Source: Algoriphagus sp. (GTDB lineage Bacteria > Bacteroidota > Bacteroidia > Cytophagales > Cyclobacteriaceae). From it: DNA of 49,538 nt. A program made the translations under genes and the position numbers. The notes beneath the pieces are model-generated. The model saw only the letters and a list, made by a program, of their open reading frames with translations, ran no database searches and was not told the origin of the DNA. Location: the NCBI RefSeq assembly GCF_030694375.1, contig NZ_JAUXYL010000043.1:1-49538 (forward strand), given 5' to 3'. Below are positions 7,932 through 16,296 of this stretch, piece by piece; position 1 is the stretch's first letter, and every line of letters begins with the position of its first letter.

Positions 7932-9023
7932 TCAATCACCAAAAGAGATCCCCAATCCTTTCGCCGCCTGAACCAAGGTCCCATTGGGATCGACCACATT
8001 GTATGCGCTGATTGCTTCCTTGATCGGAACTGAAGTGTAATCATTGTTTTGCAGTACCACCAGTTGTCCGAATTTCTCACCAAGAACCAATTCCATTGCT
8101 TTTACTCCAAAAACTGAAGCTATCACACGGTCAAAAGCAATCGGCGTTCCTCCACGCTGTGTATGGCCGAGCACTGTCTCACGAATGTCTGCCTCGACTC
8201 CGGCATCTTTCAACTGCTGACTCAGCGTGTAGCAAACTCCCCCCAATCGAACGGCAATCCTGCCTTCCTCGCCTACTGTGGAAGTAATCGAACCTTCTTT
8301 GGCATGCGCTCCTTCAGCAATTACAATATTGACGAATCCCCGTCCATTGTTATACCTACTTCTAATTCGATCGACCACAACATTGAGATCATAAGGAATC
8401 TCAGGAATGAGACAAATCTCCGCGCCGCCTGAAATGGCAGTGTACAAGGCAATCCAGCCTGCATTTCTTCCCATCACTTCCATGATCATCACCCGATGAT
8501 GACTGCTCGCAGTAGTCACGAGTCGGTCAAATGAATCCGAAGCAGTCTGAACAGCAGTTTGAAACCCAAATGTAAAATCTGTTGAGCTCAGGTCATTATC
8601 GATGGTTTTTGGCACACCCACTACAGGCATGCCCAATTCAAACATCGCTTGAGAAATAGCCTGAGAGCCGTCACCTCCAATATTGATCACCGCATCAAAT
8701 CCTTTAGATTTCAGGCGATCCACAAGCCAGGGGATTCGATTAACGATTTTCGTTGTCCCATCAGCTTGCTTTTCAGGAAAACTCAGGGGGTTGCCTTTAT
8801 TGGTAGTACCGAGGATCGTTCCTCCTCTGACATGAATGCCGGACACTGTGCTTTCCTCCAATTTAGTAAGCCGCATTGGTTCCTCCATGACGCCGTTTAA
8901 GGCCTCAAAACTCCCCCATATTTCCCAGTCGCTTTCTAGGGAAGCACGCTTAACAATTCCTCTGATTACAGCATTCAAACCCGGGCAATCCCCTCCGCCT
9001 GTTGTAACTAGTAATTTTTTCAT
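7932..9023 (-). CDS. pfkA: 6-phosphofructokinase, group III-like
   Basis: 363 residues, cytoplasmic, converting fructose 6-phosphate to fructose 1,6-bisphosphate in glycolysis. Visible motifs: GGGDCPGLNA (residues 9-18), GGDGS (116-120), PKTIDNDL (138-145, with the catalytic Asp), the fructose-6-phosphate site MEVMGRNAG, and HTQRGG. Gly119 at the position equivalent to E. coli Gly104 favours ATP, whereas Lys139 (equivalent to E. coli Gly124) is typical of pyrophosphate-dependent and group III enzymes. The trypanosomal ATP enzyme combines the same two residues, so ATP is the best guess. The length is slightly above the 320-residue PfkA norm. A possible -7 box lies upstream at 9050-9057. Confidence 0.9.
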   Translation of the reverse strand: MKKLLVTTGGGDCPGLNAVIRGIVKRASLESDWEIWGSFEALNGVMEEPMRLTKLEESTVSGIHVRGGTILGTTNKGNPLSFPEKQADGTTKIVNRIPWLVDRLKSKGFDAVINIGGDGSQAISQAMFELGMPVVGVPKTIDNDLSSTDFTFGFQTAVQTASDSFDRLVTTASSHHRVMIMEVMGRNAGWIALYTAISGGAEICLIPEIPYDLNVVVDRIRSRYNNGRGFVNIVIAEGAHAKEGSITSTVGEEGRIAVRLGGVCYTLSQQLKDAGVEADIRETVLGHTQRGGTPIAFDRVIASVFGVKAMELVLGEKFGQLVVLQNNDYTSVPIKEAISAYNVVDPNGTLVQAAKGLGISFGD

Positions 9024-9049
9024 GATTGGTAGTATTTAAAAAAGAAACC

Positions 9050-9057
9050 AAAGCTAA
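9050..9057 (-). promoter_or_regulatory. Possible -7 box for pfkA
   Basis: On the minus strand TAGCTTTG matches the Bacteroidota TAnnTTTG box, 26 nt before the pfkA ATG. No good TTG -33 element is seen at normal spacing, so this is tentative. Confidence 0.3.
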
Positions 9058-9210
9058 GCTTTTATTCATTTTGGCCTTTTGACTTCGTTTTCTATTTTCT
9101 AAATCGTTACCTTAATTTCCTTCTATTACGCTAGCAATCTTTTTAAAAAATTGATTTCTAAAGAATAGGTAATTGGAGCATTTTCCAAAGTCCCGTAATT
9201 GAATTAAGAA

Positions 9211-9260
9211 CTCGCGCATGACGCGAGTATCCCAGCTTGGAATAATTATCAATGCTGGGA
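9211..9260. other. Pair of adjacent perfect hairpins in the pfkA-ppk2 gap
   Basis: Inside the 336-bp divergent gap, CTCGCG-CATGA-CGCGAG (9211-9227) is followed by TCCCAGC...GCTGGGA (9230-9260). Neither is followed by a T run, so they are not simple terminators. They may be a REP-like element or a 5' leader of the downstream polyphosphate kinase transcript. The rest of the gap shows nothing I recognise. Confidence 0.4.
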
Positions 9261-9359
9261 GATCCCTCTTTCTAGCTATCAGCTATCTGGATGTGCGCTT
9301 AATATAAATACTGAACAGCTAAAAATGCCCCTAAAACTATAACCTCAACATTACTCCTC

Positions 9360-10310
9360 ATGATAAACAGTGGCGAAGAGCAAATTAACGACCTCAAAAA
9401 TCTCAGTAAAAAGGAGCTTGTCATAAGAGCTAAAAAATTTGCTAAGAAATATTACGTGGGAGATGGAAAGAAATTCAGGCTGAAGGACTATTCTACTCAA
9501 CCCAAAATGACACTTGGTCCTGAAGATAAGCCATTGGTCAAAGAAGCACTTGAACAAGGTGTTCAGGCACTGGCAACACTTCAGGACATTCTATACGCAC
9601 AGGATAATTATTCTTTACTTGTGATTTTCCAAGCTATGGATGCGGCAGGAAAGGACGGTGGGATCAAGCATGTGATGTCCGGAATCAATCCTCAAGGCTG
9701 TCAGGTGTCTTCGTTCAAGGCACCCAGTGCGGAGGAATTGGATCATGATTTTCTCTGGAGATGCTTCAAACGACTTCCCGAGCGAGGCCGAATCGGTATT
9801 TTCAATCGGTCATACTATGAAGAAGTTTTGATTGTAAAAGTACACGAGGCAATTCTGAAGAACCAAAAACTTCCACCAAAATTAATTACCAAAAATATCT
9901 GGAAGCAACGTTATGAGGATATCCGGAATTTTGAACAATACCTTCACCGTAATGGAACAGTGGTCATCAAGATTTTTCTACACGTATCTAAAGATGAGCA
10001 AAAACAACGATTCATCGACAGAATAGACGATCCCTCAAAAAACTGGAAATTCAGCACCGGAGATGTCAAAGAGCGAGCGTATTGGGACCAATATCAGGAA
10101 GCCTATGAGGAAATGATCAAAAACACCTCGACCAAAGATTCGCCTTGGTATGTCATCCCGGCAGATAACAAATCTTACGCAAGGATTGGCATTGCCTCAG
10201 CGATCATCAGTGCATTGGAACGGATGGATCTGGAATATCCTCAAGTAAGTGCTGAAAAAGTAGCCGAACTTCAAGAAGTTAAGAAAGCGCTTTTGGAAGA
10301 GAAGGAGTGA
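9360..10310 (+). CDS. PPK2-family polyphosphate kinase (class III-like)
   Basis: 316 residues. Walker A-like MDAAGKDG (residues 93-100, Lys98), then the class-typical HVMSGINPQGCQVSSFKAPS, DHDFLWR, the Walker B/lid region LPERGRIGIFNRSYYE and the C-terminal helices. PPK2 enzymes transfer phosphate between polyphosphate and nucleotides; sequences with this NPQGC / FKAPSAEELDHDFLW pattern mostly belong to class III, which phosphorylates both AMP and ADP at polyphosphate's expense. Cytoplasmic single-domain form. Monocistronic, preceded by the two hairpins at 9211-9260. Confidence 0.88.
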   Translation: MINSGEEQINDLKNLSKKELVIRAKKFAKKYYVGDGKKFRLKDYSTQPKMTLGPEDKPLVKEALEQGVQALATLQDILYAQDNYSLLVIFQAMDAAGKDGGIKHVMSGINPQGCQVSSFKAPSAEELDHDFLWRCFKRLPERGRIGIFNRSYYEEVLIVKVHEAILKNQKLPPKLITKNIWKQRYEDIRNFEQYLHRNGTVVIKIFLHVSKDEQKQRFIDRIDDPSKNWKFSTGDVKERAYWDQYQEAYEEMIKNTSTKDSPWYVIPADNKSYARIGIASAIISALERMDLEYPQVSAEKVAELQEVKKALLEEKE

Positions 10311-10426
10311 AAGCCGGGAAGTTAGGAAGTTTGGAGGTTAGGAAGTTGGGAAGGAATGAGTCATCAGTGTTCAGTCGCAGTTTTCAGACTATTACAAAAC
10401 TTCCTTGAAAATGCTTGTTTTGGTGT

Positions 10427-10477
10427 CTTCATTCTTAATACTTACGTCTTAATACTTATGTCTTGATACTGACCTCT
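10427..10477. repeat. Decayed 14-bp tandem repeats
   Basis: Successive units TACGTCTTAATACT, TATGTCTTGATACT and GACCTCTTGGTACT, preceded by a partial CATTCTTAATACT, form a degenerate 14-bp array. Just upstream (10314-10350) a GGAAGTTAGGAAGTT-type repetitive stretch occurs. Both lie between two convergent genes and code for nothing recognisable. Confidence 0.55.
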
Positions 10478-10483
10478 TGGTAC

Positions 10484-12028
10484 TCAAATATCAAATTTTA
10501 TCCCTTGGGCTAAAGGCAAAGAAGTCGAGTAATTGATCGTATTGGTCTGCCTACGCATGTATGCTTTCCAAGCATCAGATCCGGATTCTCGTCCCCCACC
10601 GGTTTCTTTTTCTCCACCAAAAGCTCCGCCAATCTCTGCACCGGAAGTTCCGATATTGACATTGGCAATCCCGCAATCTGAACCTGCCGCTGAAAGAAAA
10701 GCTTCCGCCTCCCGCATATTCATAGTCATAATAGCAGAGGAAAGTCCTTGAGGAACACCGTTTTGCAAGGCAATGGCTTCAGGCAAAGTTTTGTATTTGA
10801 TCAAATATAGGATGGGTGCAAAAGTCTCATGCTGCACTATTTCAAAGTGGTTTTCGGCCTCAAAGATGGCTGGTTTCACATAACATCCCGATTCAAACCC
10901 TTCTCCTGAAAGAACGCCGCCGTCTACCACAGCTTTTCCTCCTTCCGCTTTTACTTTATCAATTGCAGTCAAATACCCCTTCACCGCGTCCTGATCAATC
11001 AGTGGCCCGACATGATTTTTTTCATCTAACGGATTCCCGATAACCAATTTGGAAAAAGCACCTGCCAATCGGGTTTTCACCTCTTCATAGACATTCTCCT
11101 GAACGATTAAGCGGCGTGTGGTCGTGCAGCGTTGTCCTGCTGTACCCACGGCTCCGAACAAGGCGCCCCGAATAGCAATGTCCAAATCTGCGTTTTCGGT
11201 GATGATAATGGCATTATTTCCTCCAAGTTCGAGCAAGGATCTTCCAAGCCGTTCCCCGACAGCTTTCCCTACTAATTTCCCCATTCTGGTAGACCCTGTC
11301 GCAGAAACCAAAGGCACTCGAGGATCATGAGACATCAATTCTCCAATCTTATAATCACCGATGATCAGATTGGAAACTCCCTCCGGCATTCCATGCTTGG
11401 CAAAAATCTTCCCGACAATCAGTTGGCAAGCTACACCGGAAAGGGGGGCTTTTTCGGAAGGTTTCCACAAGCAGACATCCCCACATACCCATGCCAAGGC
11501 AGCATTCCATGACCAAACTGCTACGGGAAAATTGAATGCGGAAATAATCCCAACAATTCCCAATGGATGCCACTGCTCGTACATCCGGTGTCCAGGACGC
11601 TCAGAATGCATGGTTAACCCATATAATTGACGGGATAGTCCTACTGCAAAATCGCAGATGTCAATCATTTCCTGAACTTCACCCAAACCTTCCTGATAAG
11701 ATTTGCCCATCTCATAGGAGACGAGCTTGCCGAGATCGGACTTCACCTCACGTAGGGCATTTCCGATTTCCCGGACTATTTCGCCTCGCTGAGGAGCCGG
11801 CACGAGTCGCCATTTTTCAAAAGCGATCTGCGCCTGACTGATGATCGACTCATAGGCATCTGAATCTGATAACTGAACTTTAGCAATCAATTGCCCGTCG
11901 GCCGGCGACAAAGAAGACAAGTAAGACTCACTGGATTTCAACCAGTTAACCCCAGTAGAGGATCCGAGATTTTCTTGCTTAATGCCTAGATGTTTTAATG
12001 ATTCTGAAATTCCAAAAGGATCTTGCAT
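10484..12028 (-). CDS. amaB: ALDH7-type aldehyde dehydrogenase (alpha-aminoadipic semialdehyde dehydrogenase)
   Basis: 514 residues, NAD(P)-dependent. Landmarks: FNFP with Asn166, WKPSE with Lys189 (cofactor), general base Glu267 in LELGG and nucleophile Cys301 in GTAGQRCTTTRR. The latter motif and ELGGNNAI mark the antiquitin/ALDH7A1 branch, which oxidises L-2-aminoadipate 6-semialdehyde in lysine breakdown. Cytoplasmic, usual family length. It is followed on the same strand, 60 bp upstream, by the DUF4421 gene, which is probably unrelated in function. The gene symbol follows the bacterial AmaB orthologue; other aldehydes are possible substrates. Confidence 0.85.
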   Translation of the reverse strand: MQDPFGISESLKHLGIKQENLGSSTGVNWLKSSESYLSSLSPADGQLIAKVQLSDSDAYESIISQAQIAFEKWRLVPAPQRGEIVREIGNALREVKSDLGKLVSYEMGKSYQEGLGEVQEMIDICDFAVGLSRQLYGLTMHSERPGHRMYEQWHPLGIVGIISAFNFPVAVWSWNAALAWVCGDVCLWKPSEKAPLSGVACQLIVGKIFAKHGMPEGVSNLIIGDYKIGELMSHDPRVPLVSATGSTRMGKLVGKAVGERLGRSLLELGGNNAIIITENADLDIAIRGALFGAVGTAGQRCTTTRRLIVQENVYEEVKTRLAGAFSKLVIGNPLDEKNHVGPLIDQDAVKGYLTAIDKVKAEGGKAVVDGGVLSGEGFESGCYVKPAIFEAENHFEIVQHETFAPILYLIKYKTLPEAIALQNGVPQGLSSAIMTMNMREAEAFLSAAGSDCGIANVNIGTSGAEIGGAFGGEKETGGGRESGSDAWKAYMRRQTNTINYSTSLPLAQGIKFDI

Positions 12029-12088
12029 GGGGAAAAGGTGTTAATAATGCCTTCCCAAAGCTAAAAAAGAAATTCATGCCAGCCGAGA

Positions 12089-13096
12089 TTAGTCTTTTTT
12101 AAAAATCCGCTGAACGATTTTCATGGGATTGTACTTGGGAAAATTTTGGGACAACTTCGGCCCTGCATTGATTTTATAAGCAAAAATAAATCGATAGTTA
12201 CCAGTGTTGATACTTTGACCCAACTCATTCACTTCAGCAAGTGCAAGATTTTTATATACGTAATTAAGATTGAGGGAAAAGCGTAGCCCATTGTAGCCGG
12301 CAAAGCCTCTTAGAAAATACCCGGGTTTCAATTTGGTATTTCTGTCAGCAGTTTCCTGATCGGGAGTCGAAATTGAAAATCCAAGATTAGCAGCAGCTGA
12401 ACCTGTCAGGAAAAACCCTTTACCAAAAACCAAGGTCCCGATCATCCCTGCATTGGGACCGATATGAAAAAAATCTGCTCGCTCGTAATTTTGATTTGTG
12501 GTAAAATCGGATTCAGGAAGTACGAGTGAATCTCCCGAAACTTTAACATAGTATGCCTCTGCGCCGATAAATGGGGAAAATGCGGATTTTTTCTGGATTG
12601 CAGATTGCTGAAAAGCCGCCGTTAGTGATATTTTATCTCCATGAAACACATAGTTGGCATTTACGCCAAATTTCCGAATACTCAGATCTGCCCGCGCCAG
12701 CTTGTCTTCGCCGGGTCCCTCAACCTTATACCCATTGTAGAATTGTCCAAATAAATCGATGATCCAAAAGGTCGGATAGATGTGCACTTGCAAATCAGTT
12801 GTTCTTGGAAAATCCTTTTCCCGCTGAGGGTTCAGAAACTCCAATGGCCCCGCCAGATTCAAGGTGAACTTTTGAAATGTAGCTCCGAACCCGGTGTTTA
12901 GACCGGTATTTGGAGAATATACTAATTGAGGATCTGCGACTCGGTATTCGGTGTACTTTTTCGAAGAGTAAAGGCGTAGGACAAGTTTTTCTTCCTGCTC
13001 ATCGATGTAAGTGGTATCCACTCCGCGGTTTTGAGCCAAGGTGAAAAATGGAATAATGGCTAGCAAGAAAAGAAAAAAGAATTTGGAAGATCTCAT
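12089..13096 (-). CDS. DUF4421-like outer-membrane beta-barrel protein
   Basis: 335 residues with a signal peptide ending near FTLAQN (residue 22). The body is rich in alternating hydrophobic/aromatic strands (VYSPNTGLNTGFGATFQKF, LQVHIYPTFWIIDLFGQF, FRFSLNLNYVYKNL-like segments), as expected for an outer-membrane barrel. The LVLRLYSSKKYTEY start and NxGFGATFQKF resemble the Bacteroidota family DUF4421, of unknown function. The family assignment is by pattern memory and moderately sure; the barrel prediction is firmer. It is the upstream gene of a possible pair with the aldehyde dehydrogenase (60-bp gap). Confidence 0.65.
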   Translation of the reverse strand: MRSSKFFFLFLLAIIPFFTLAQNRGVDTTYIDEQEEKLVLRLYSSKKYTEYRVADPQLVYSPNTGLNTGFGATFQKFTLNLAGPLEFLNPQREKDFPRTTDLQVHIYPTFWIIDLFGQFYNGYKVEGPGEDKLARADLSIRKFGVNANYVFHGDKISLTAAFQQSAIQKKSAFSPFIGAEAYYVKVSGDSLVLPESDFTTNQNYERADFFHIGPNAGMIGTLVFGKGFFLTGSAAANLGFSISTPDQETADRNTKLKPGYFLRGFAGYNGLRFSLNLNYVYKNLALAEVNELGQSINTGNYRFIFAYKINAGPKLSQNFPKYNPMKIVQRIFKKD

Positions 13097-13128
13097 TGGG
13101 AGGAATACTCAGGTCTAAAGGTAAACAA

Positions 13129-13158
13129 AAAGAACCCCGAGTTTCGTCGGGGTTCTTT
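13129..13158. terminator. Strong bidirectional terminator hairpin without an obvious client
   Basis: AAAGAACCCCGA-GTTTCG-TCGGGGTTCTTT is a perfect 12-bp stem with A and T ends. It lies upstream of the leftward DUF4421 gene, and no rightward gene ends here. It may end a lost gene, a small RNA from the 13.2-13.7 kb gap, or insulate the DUF4421 gene. Confidence 0.7.
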
Positions 13159-13461
13159 GAAAACTATCAGAGTTCGAAAAATGGATTCTATCTGAATCTC
13201 ATTTTTTCAAAAAGCAGATTAGAGAAAAGTTGTTAATCACCGGATTAAAAGTATCAATGTATTTCGATTTATCAAATTATTATTTGGATTTTTCTCATAT
13301 CAATCATTATAACTTGAATAATACCACCGGAGACTCCAACCTCATTTTCCAAAAAAACCTGAACACGGGACAAATAATAATATAAAATGTAGGTATGCTT
13401 TCTTACCTATAGCCAAATAAGGTTTGAAGTTCCAAAAAACGAGCTAAGTCACGGGGCACAA

Positions 13462-13659
13462 GTGTGGACTGTTGACAGTCGTCTCCACCACGGTGGACAG
13501 GTGTGGACGATTAGGCACCATTTTCCCAGTTCATTTTTCCTTACTGGCAGAATTGCGGATACTGATAAAATTCAAAAGTTAAAGATTTGGTTAAATACAT
13601 TGCAGGAAGGGAAAAAACCCAAACTAAAAGAACTTCGACAAGGATCGGGGTACTTTTAA
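13462..13659 (+). other. Possible gene or insertion-sequence remnant in a 600-bp gap
   Basis: The stretch 13159-13773 has no confident gene. A 65-codon frame (13462-13659) ends in a plausible coding tail (TGRIADTDKIQKLKIWLNTL, later KLKELRQGSGYF), but its N-terminal part overlaps three copies of a (T)GTGGAC-type repeat (13462-13469, 13492-13499, 13501-13508) and a TCCAC-CACG-GTGGA hairpin, which look like a mobile-element end. I cannot name the element. Treat as remnant, not as a gene. Confidence 0.3.
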
Positions 13660-13740
13660 TTTGTAAAATGACTTCACCGAATCTCATTTCAAGGTTAGAC
13701 CATTTTATATCTTTTCACGGCAGACCCTAAATAATTTTTC

Positions 13741-13748
13741 TACTTTTG
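13741..13748 (+). promoter_or_regulatory. -7 box for the glycosyltransferase at 13774
   Basis: TACTTTTG matches TAnnTTTG, 25 nt before the ATG. A T-rich stretch lies about 20 nt upstream but no exact TTG. Confidence 0.4.
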
Positions 13749-13773
13749 AGATCAATTCAATAGTTTACTTTTC

Positions 13774-14562
13774 ATGAGCATAGTTCATTATTATTCAATC
13801 TGCTGGAACGAGGAGAAACTACTCCCCTATGTTCTTGATTATTATTCTCCGATCTGCGAAAAAATGATTTTCCTGGATAATGAATCGGATGATCGCTCTC
13901 CCGAAATTATTCGCTCGTATAAAAACGCAGAAGTCAGAAACTATTCGTCGAATGGGGAAATACGGGATGATATTTATATTCAGATCAAAAACAACATCTG
14001 GAAAGAAAGCCGAGGTAAAGCCGATTGGGTCATTGTCTGCGATGTGGATGAAATACTATACCATCCAGATTTGATTGTAAAGCTGGATGAACTTAAAAAG
14101 CACGGCGTTAGTATTATTAAACCTCATGGATTTGATATGTATGCAGAGGACTATCCGGAGCATAGTCTGCTGGAAATAACCTCAGGCATTAAAGACAACA
14201 GGCTACTTGGAAAATGCATCATATTTAATCCTAATATGATTGATGAAATCAACTATAAAGCCGGTTGTCACAAATGTTACCCTACCGGCAAACTGAAATT
14301 TTACAGAAAAGACGACATCAAGTTACTTCATTACAAATGCTTGAAACTTGATTTTCTTTTAGACCGCTTCGACCAATTGAAAAAACGATTGAGCCAATTT
14401 AATATTCAGAATAAATTTGGGAAGCATTATTTGACTGAAAAAGAATTGATTAAAAAGAAATATTATAAAAATTTATCCAACTCCGAAAATGTTTTTAAAC
14501 CTTCCCCTCAAGGAATCATCGGGTGGGCTTATGACAAATTTGTCAGGAAGAAGCGATGGTAA
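13774..14562 (+). CDS. Glycosyltransferase family 2-type protein (Glyco_tranf_2_4-like)
   Basis: 262 residues, cytoplasmic face. The N-terminus YYSICWNEEKLLPYVLDYY holds the NE motif, then FLDNESDDRSPEI (nucleotide-binding loop) and a DxD-type metal site CDVDE (~residues 89-93). The pattern matches the Glyco_tranf_2_4 subgroup of GT2-like enzymes that process surface polysaccharides or glycoconjugates. The basic C-terminus (KFVRKKRW) could contact membrane. It and the next gene (82 bp on) are read rightward and converge on two leftward glycosyltransferases. Donor and acceptor unknown. Confidence 0.75.
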   Translation: MSIVHYYSICWNEEKLLPYVLDYYSPICEKMIFLDNESDDRSPEIIRSYKNAEVRNYSSNGEIRDDIYIQIKNNIWKESRGKADWVIVCDVDEILYHPDLIVKLDELKKHGVSIIKPHGFDMYAEDYPEHSLLEITSGIKDNRLLGKCIIFNPNMIDEINYKAGCHKCYPTGKLKFYRKDDIKLLHYKCLKLDFLLDRFDQLKKRLSQFNIQNKFGKHYLTEKELIKKKYYKNLSNSENVFKPSPQGIIGWAYDKFVRKKRW

Positions 14563-14644
14563 TAAATCAAAAAAAAGACTTTTTATAATTTACTAATTGA
14601 CAGAATAGCGACTAATCGGAAAATCTAACACTTACATCGGGAAA

Positions 14645-15388
14645 ATGTCTTCTAGCCACCCAAAAATAACATTCGTTTTAACAAGCTGTAAACGCTTCGA
14701 TCTACTGGAGCCAACGCTTCACAGTTTCCTGCAGTACAACACATATCCGATCGAAGAATACATCATCATTGAAGATAGTCCGGACATCGATAAGCTGAAT
14801 AACGTTCTGCGGAAATTCCCCCAAATAAAATTCAAGGTCTTATATAACGACCCTCAACTAGGTCAGCTCCGTAGTATTGACAGGGCCTACAGCCATGTGA
14901 AAACTGAATTTATTTTTCACTGCGAAGATGACTGGCTTTTTTACAAACCTGGTTTCATCGAAAAATCGTTATCGGTTTTGCTTGAAAAAGAAAAAGTAAT
15001 CAATGTCTGGCTTCGCGAACAAAACGACACCAACAATCACCCATTGGAATCGGAAATATTCCAGACAACGGACGGAATTCAATTCAAATACTTGCAGACA
15101 GGATTTCAGGGAGGCTTCCATGGGTTTACCTTTAATCCCGGACTGCGCCGCACCAAAGATTATGAATTGATTAAGCCCTATGCCAACTGGCCCGATGAAA
15201 TCGATCTTAGCAACGAGTATTTTCACAAATACCAGTTTCGAGGCGTGATTTTAGTGAATGGTTATGTAAAACATTTAGGAGATCATCGGAAAATCCGATT
15301 CAAAATAAATGAAAAAGAATGGGTGAAAACTCTCAAAATTGGCTTAAAACGATTGGGTGCCAATTTGTGCAAGATTTTTGGCATCTAA
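14645..15388 (+). CDS. GT-A glycosyltransferase family 2
   Basis: 247 residues. KITFVLTSCKRFDLLEPTL is the usual GT2 first strand and helix; YNDPQLGQLRSIDRAY and the acidic HCEDDWLF (metal/donor site) follow, and a C-terminal FKINEKEWVKTL is basic. Likely adds a sugar to a lipid- or polysaccharide-linked acceptor on the cytoplasmic side. Second gene of a rightward pair; converges with a DUF4422 glycosyltransferase, with a terminator hairpin in between. Confidence 0.75.
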   Translation: MSSSHPKITFVLTSCKRFDLLEPTLHSFLQYNTYPIEEYIIIEDSPDIDKLNNVLRKFPQIKFKVLYNDPQLGQLRSIDRAYSHVKTEFIFHCEDDWLFYKPGFIEKSLSVLLEKEKVINVWLREQNDTNNHPLESEIFQTTDGIQFKYLQTGFQGGFHGFTFNPGLRRTKDYELIKPYANWPDEIDLSNEYFHKYQFRGVILVNGYVKHLGDHRKIRFKINEKEWVKTLKIGLKRLGANLCKIFGI

Positions 15389-15403
15389 ATCTTAAGCCTA
15401 GAC

Positions 15404-15434
15404 AAAAAAAGTCCTAACAGCTTTAAACTAGGAC
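15404..15434 (-). terminator. Terminator between convergent glycosyltransferases
   Basis: Read leftward, GTCCTA...TAGGAC (loop of 12 nt) is followed by a run of seven T. The complementary side also has T-rich sequence after the stem, so it may serve both directions. Confidence 0.65.
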
Positions 15435-15441
15435 GGAAGCT

Positions 15442-16251
15442 TTACTTTTTTAATTTTTTGAAATACAAAAGTTGTAATTCTTTTATTTTAAGACCATTAT
15501 GAATAACCCAAAGTGTCAACAACCTTTCTCCAAGAAACCCAAGAATTCTTCTCTGGTAGCCAATATAGGATTCCAAGTCTGTGCGACTTTCAAAACGGAA
15601 TAAAACATCAAACCACCACGCCATAAATTCCTGATAAAGGGATGATTTCAGGATAAACATATTATTGGCATACATAACATTTCCATCGAGAACCTTATGC
15701 CAAGTGGAGATATATTCAGGATGACTCTCTGCCAGGATCTTCTCAATCAGCTCAAGATCGACGGCAGAATGGTACTTGTGGTAGTGTTTTTTTAAAGAAT
15801 ACCTAAAAACTCTCGCTCTCGGAAGGATAATATCATTTTCTTCAAGAATGCTCTCAGCTTCGTTCTGATTTAGAATCCAATCCGTGTACTTTTTGACATT
15901 ATTGACATATATCAGGGGATTGGGGCCACGCTGGACTTTAAATGGATGCGTCAAAAAATACTTTAAGCGATAATACCAAGGCTCCTGACGACAGGTAAAA
16001 TACCTCCTATAATGACAAAAACCTGTGATTTCTTGACTGGTGTTTTTCCACACCCAATAAATCCCGGTCAACTCGCTATAAAACTCATTCTTTGCAGAAA
16101 TCTGAATACCGGTATCATCTCTCAAATATGGGAAGTCTTCTATCCCCTTTCCATTTCCGCAGAGTAAGGGTTCGTATATCCTACCCAGAGGCAGTATAGT
16201 GCCTGACTTATAGTAGAGAATATATAATTTTATCGATTCAAGCATTTCCAT
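15442..16251 (-). CDS. DUF4422 glycosyltransferase
   Basis: About 269 residues from the ATG at 16251. The start places IKLYILYYKSG close to the N-terminus, as in DUF4422 proteins. Other marks are LTGIYWVWKNT, GFCHYRRYF (the family hallmark) and GNVMYANNMFILK. DUF4422 proteins are predicted sugar transferases in capsule/O-antigen loci. An in-frame TTG at 16296 directly abuts the stop of the upstream gene and would add 15 residues; an ATG at 16245 is also possible. Follows the GT2 gene at 16297 as an operon. Confidence 0.75.
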   Translation of the reverse strand: MEMLESIKLYILYYKSGTILPLGRIYEPLLCGNGKGIEDFPYLRDDTGIQISAKNEFYSELTGIYWVWKNTSQEITGFCHYRRYFTCRQEPWYYRLKYFLTHPFKVQRGPNPLIYVNNVKKYTDWILNQNEAESILEENDIILPRARVFRYSLKKHYHKYHSAVDLELIEKILAESHPEYISTWHKVLDGNVMYANNMFILKSSLYQEFMAWWFDVLFRFESRTDLESYIGYQRRILGFLGERLLTLWVIHNGLKIKELQLLYFKKLKK

Positions 16252-16296
16252 AGCTTTTTCAAGATCTCCCGATTCGAATTTAAAACCCGATTCCAA

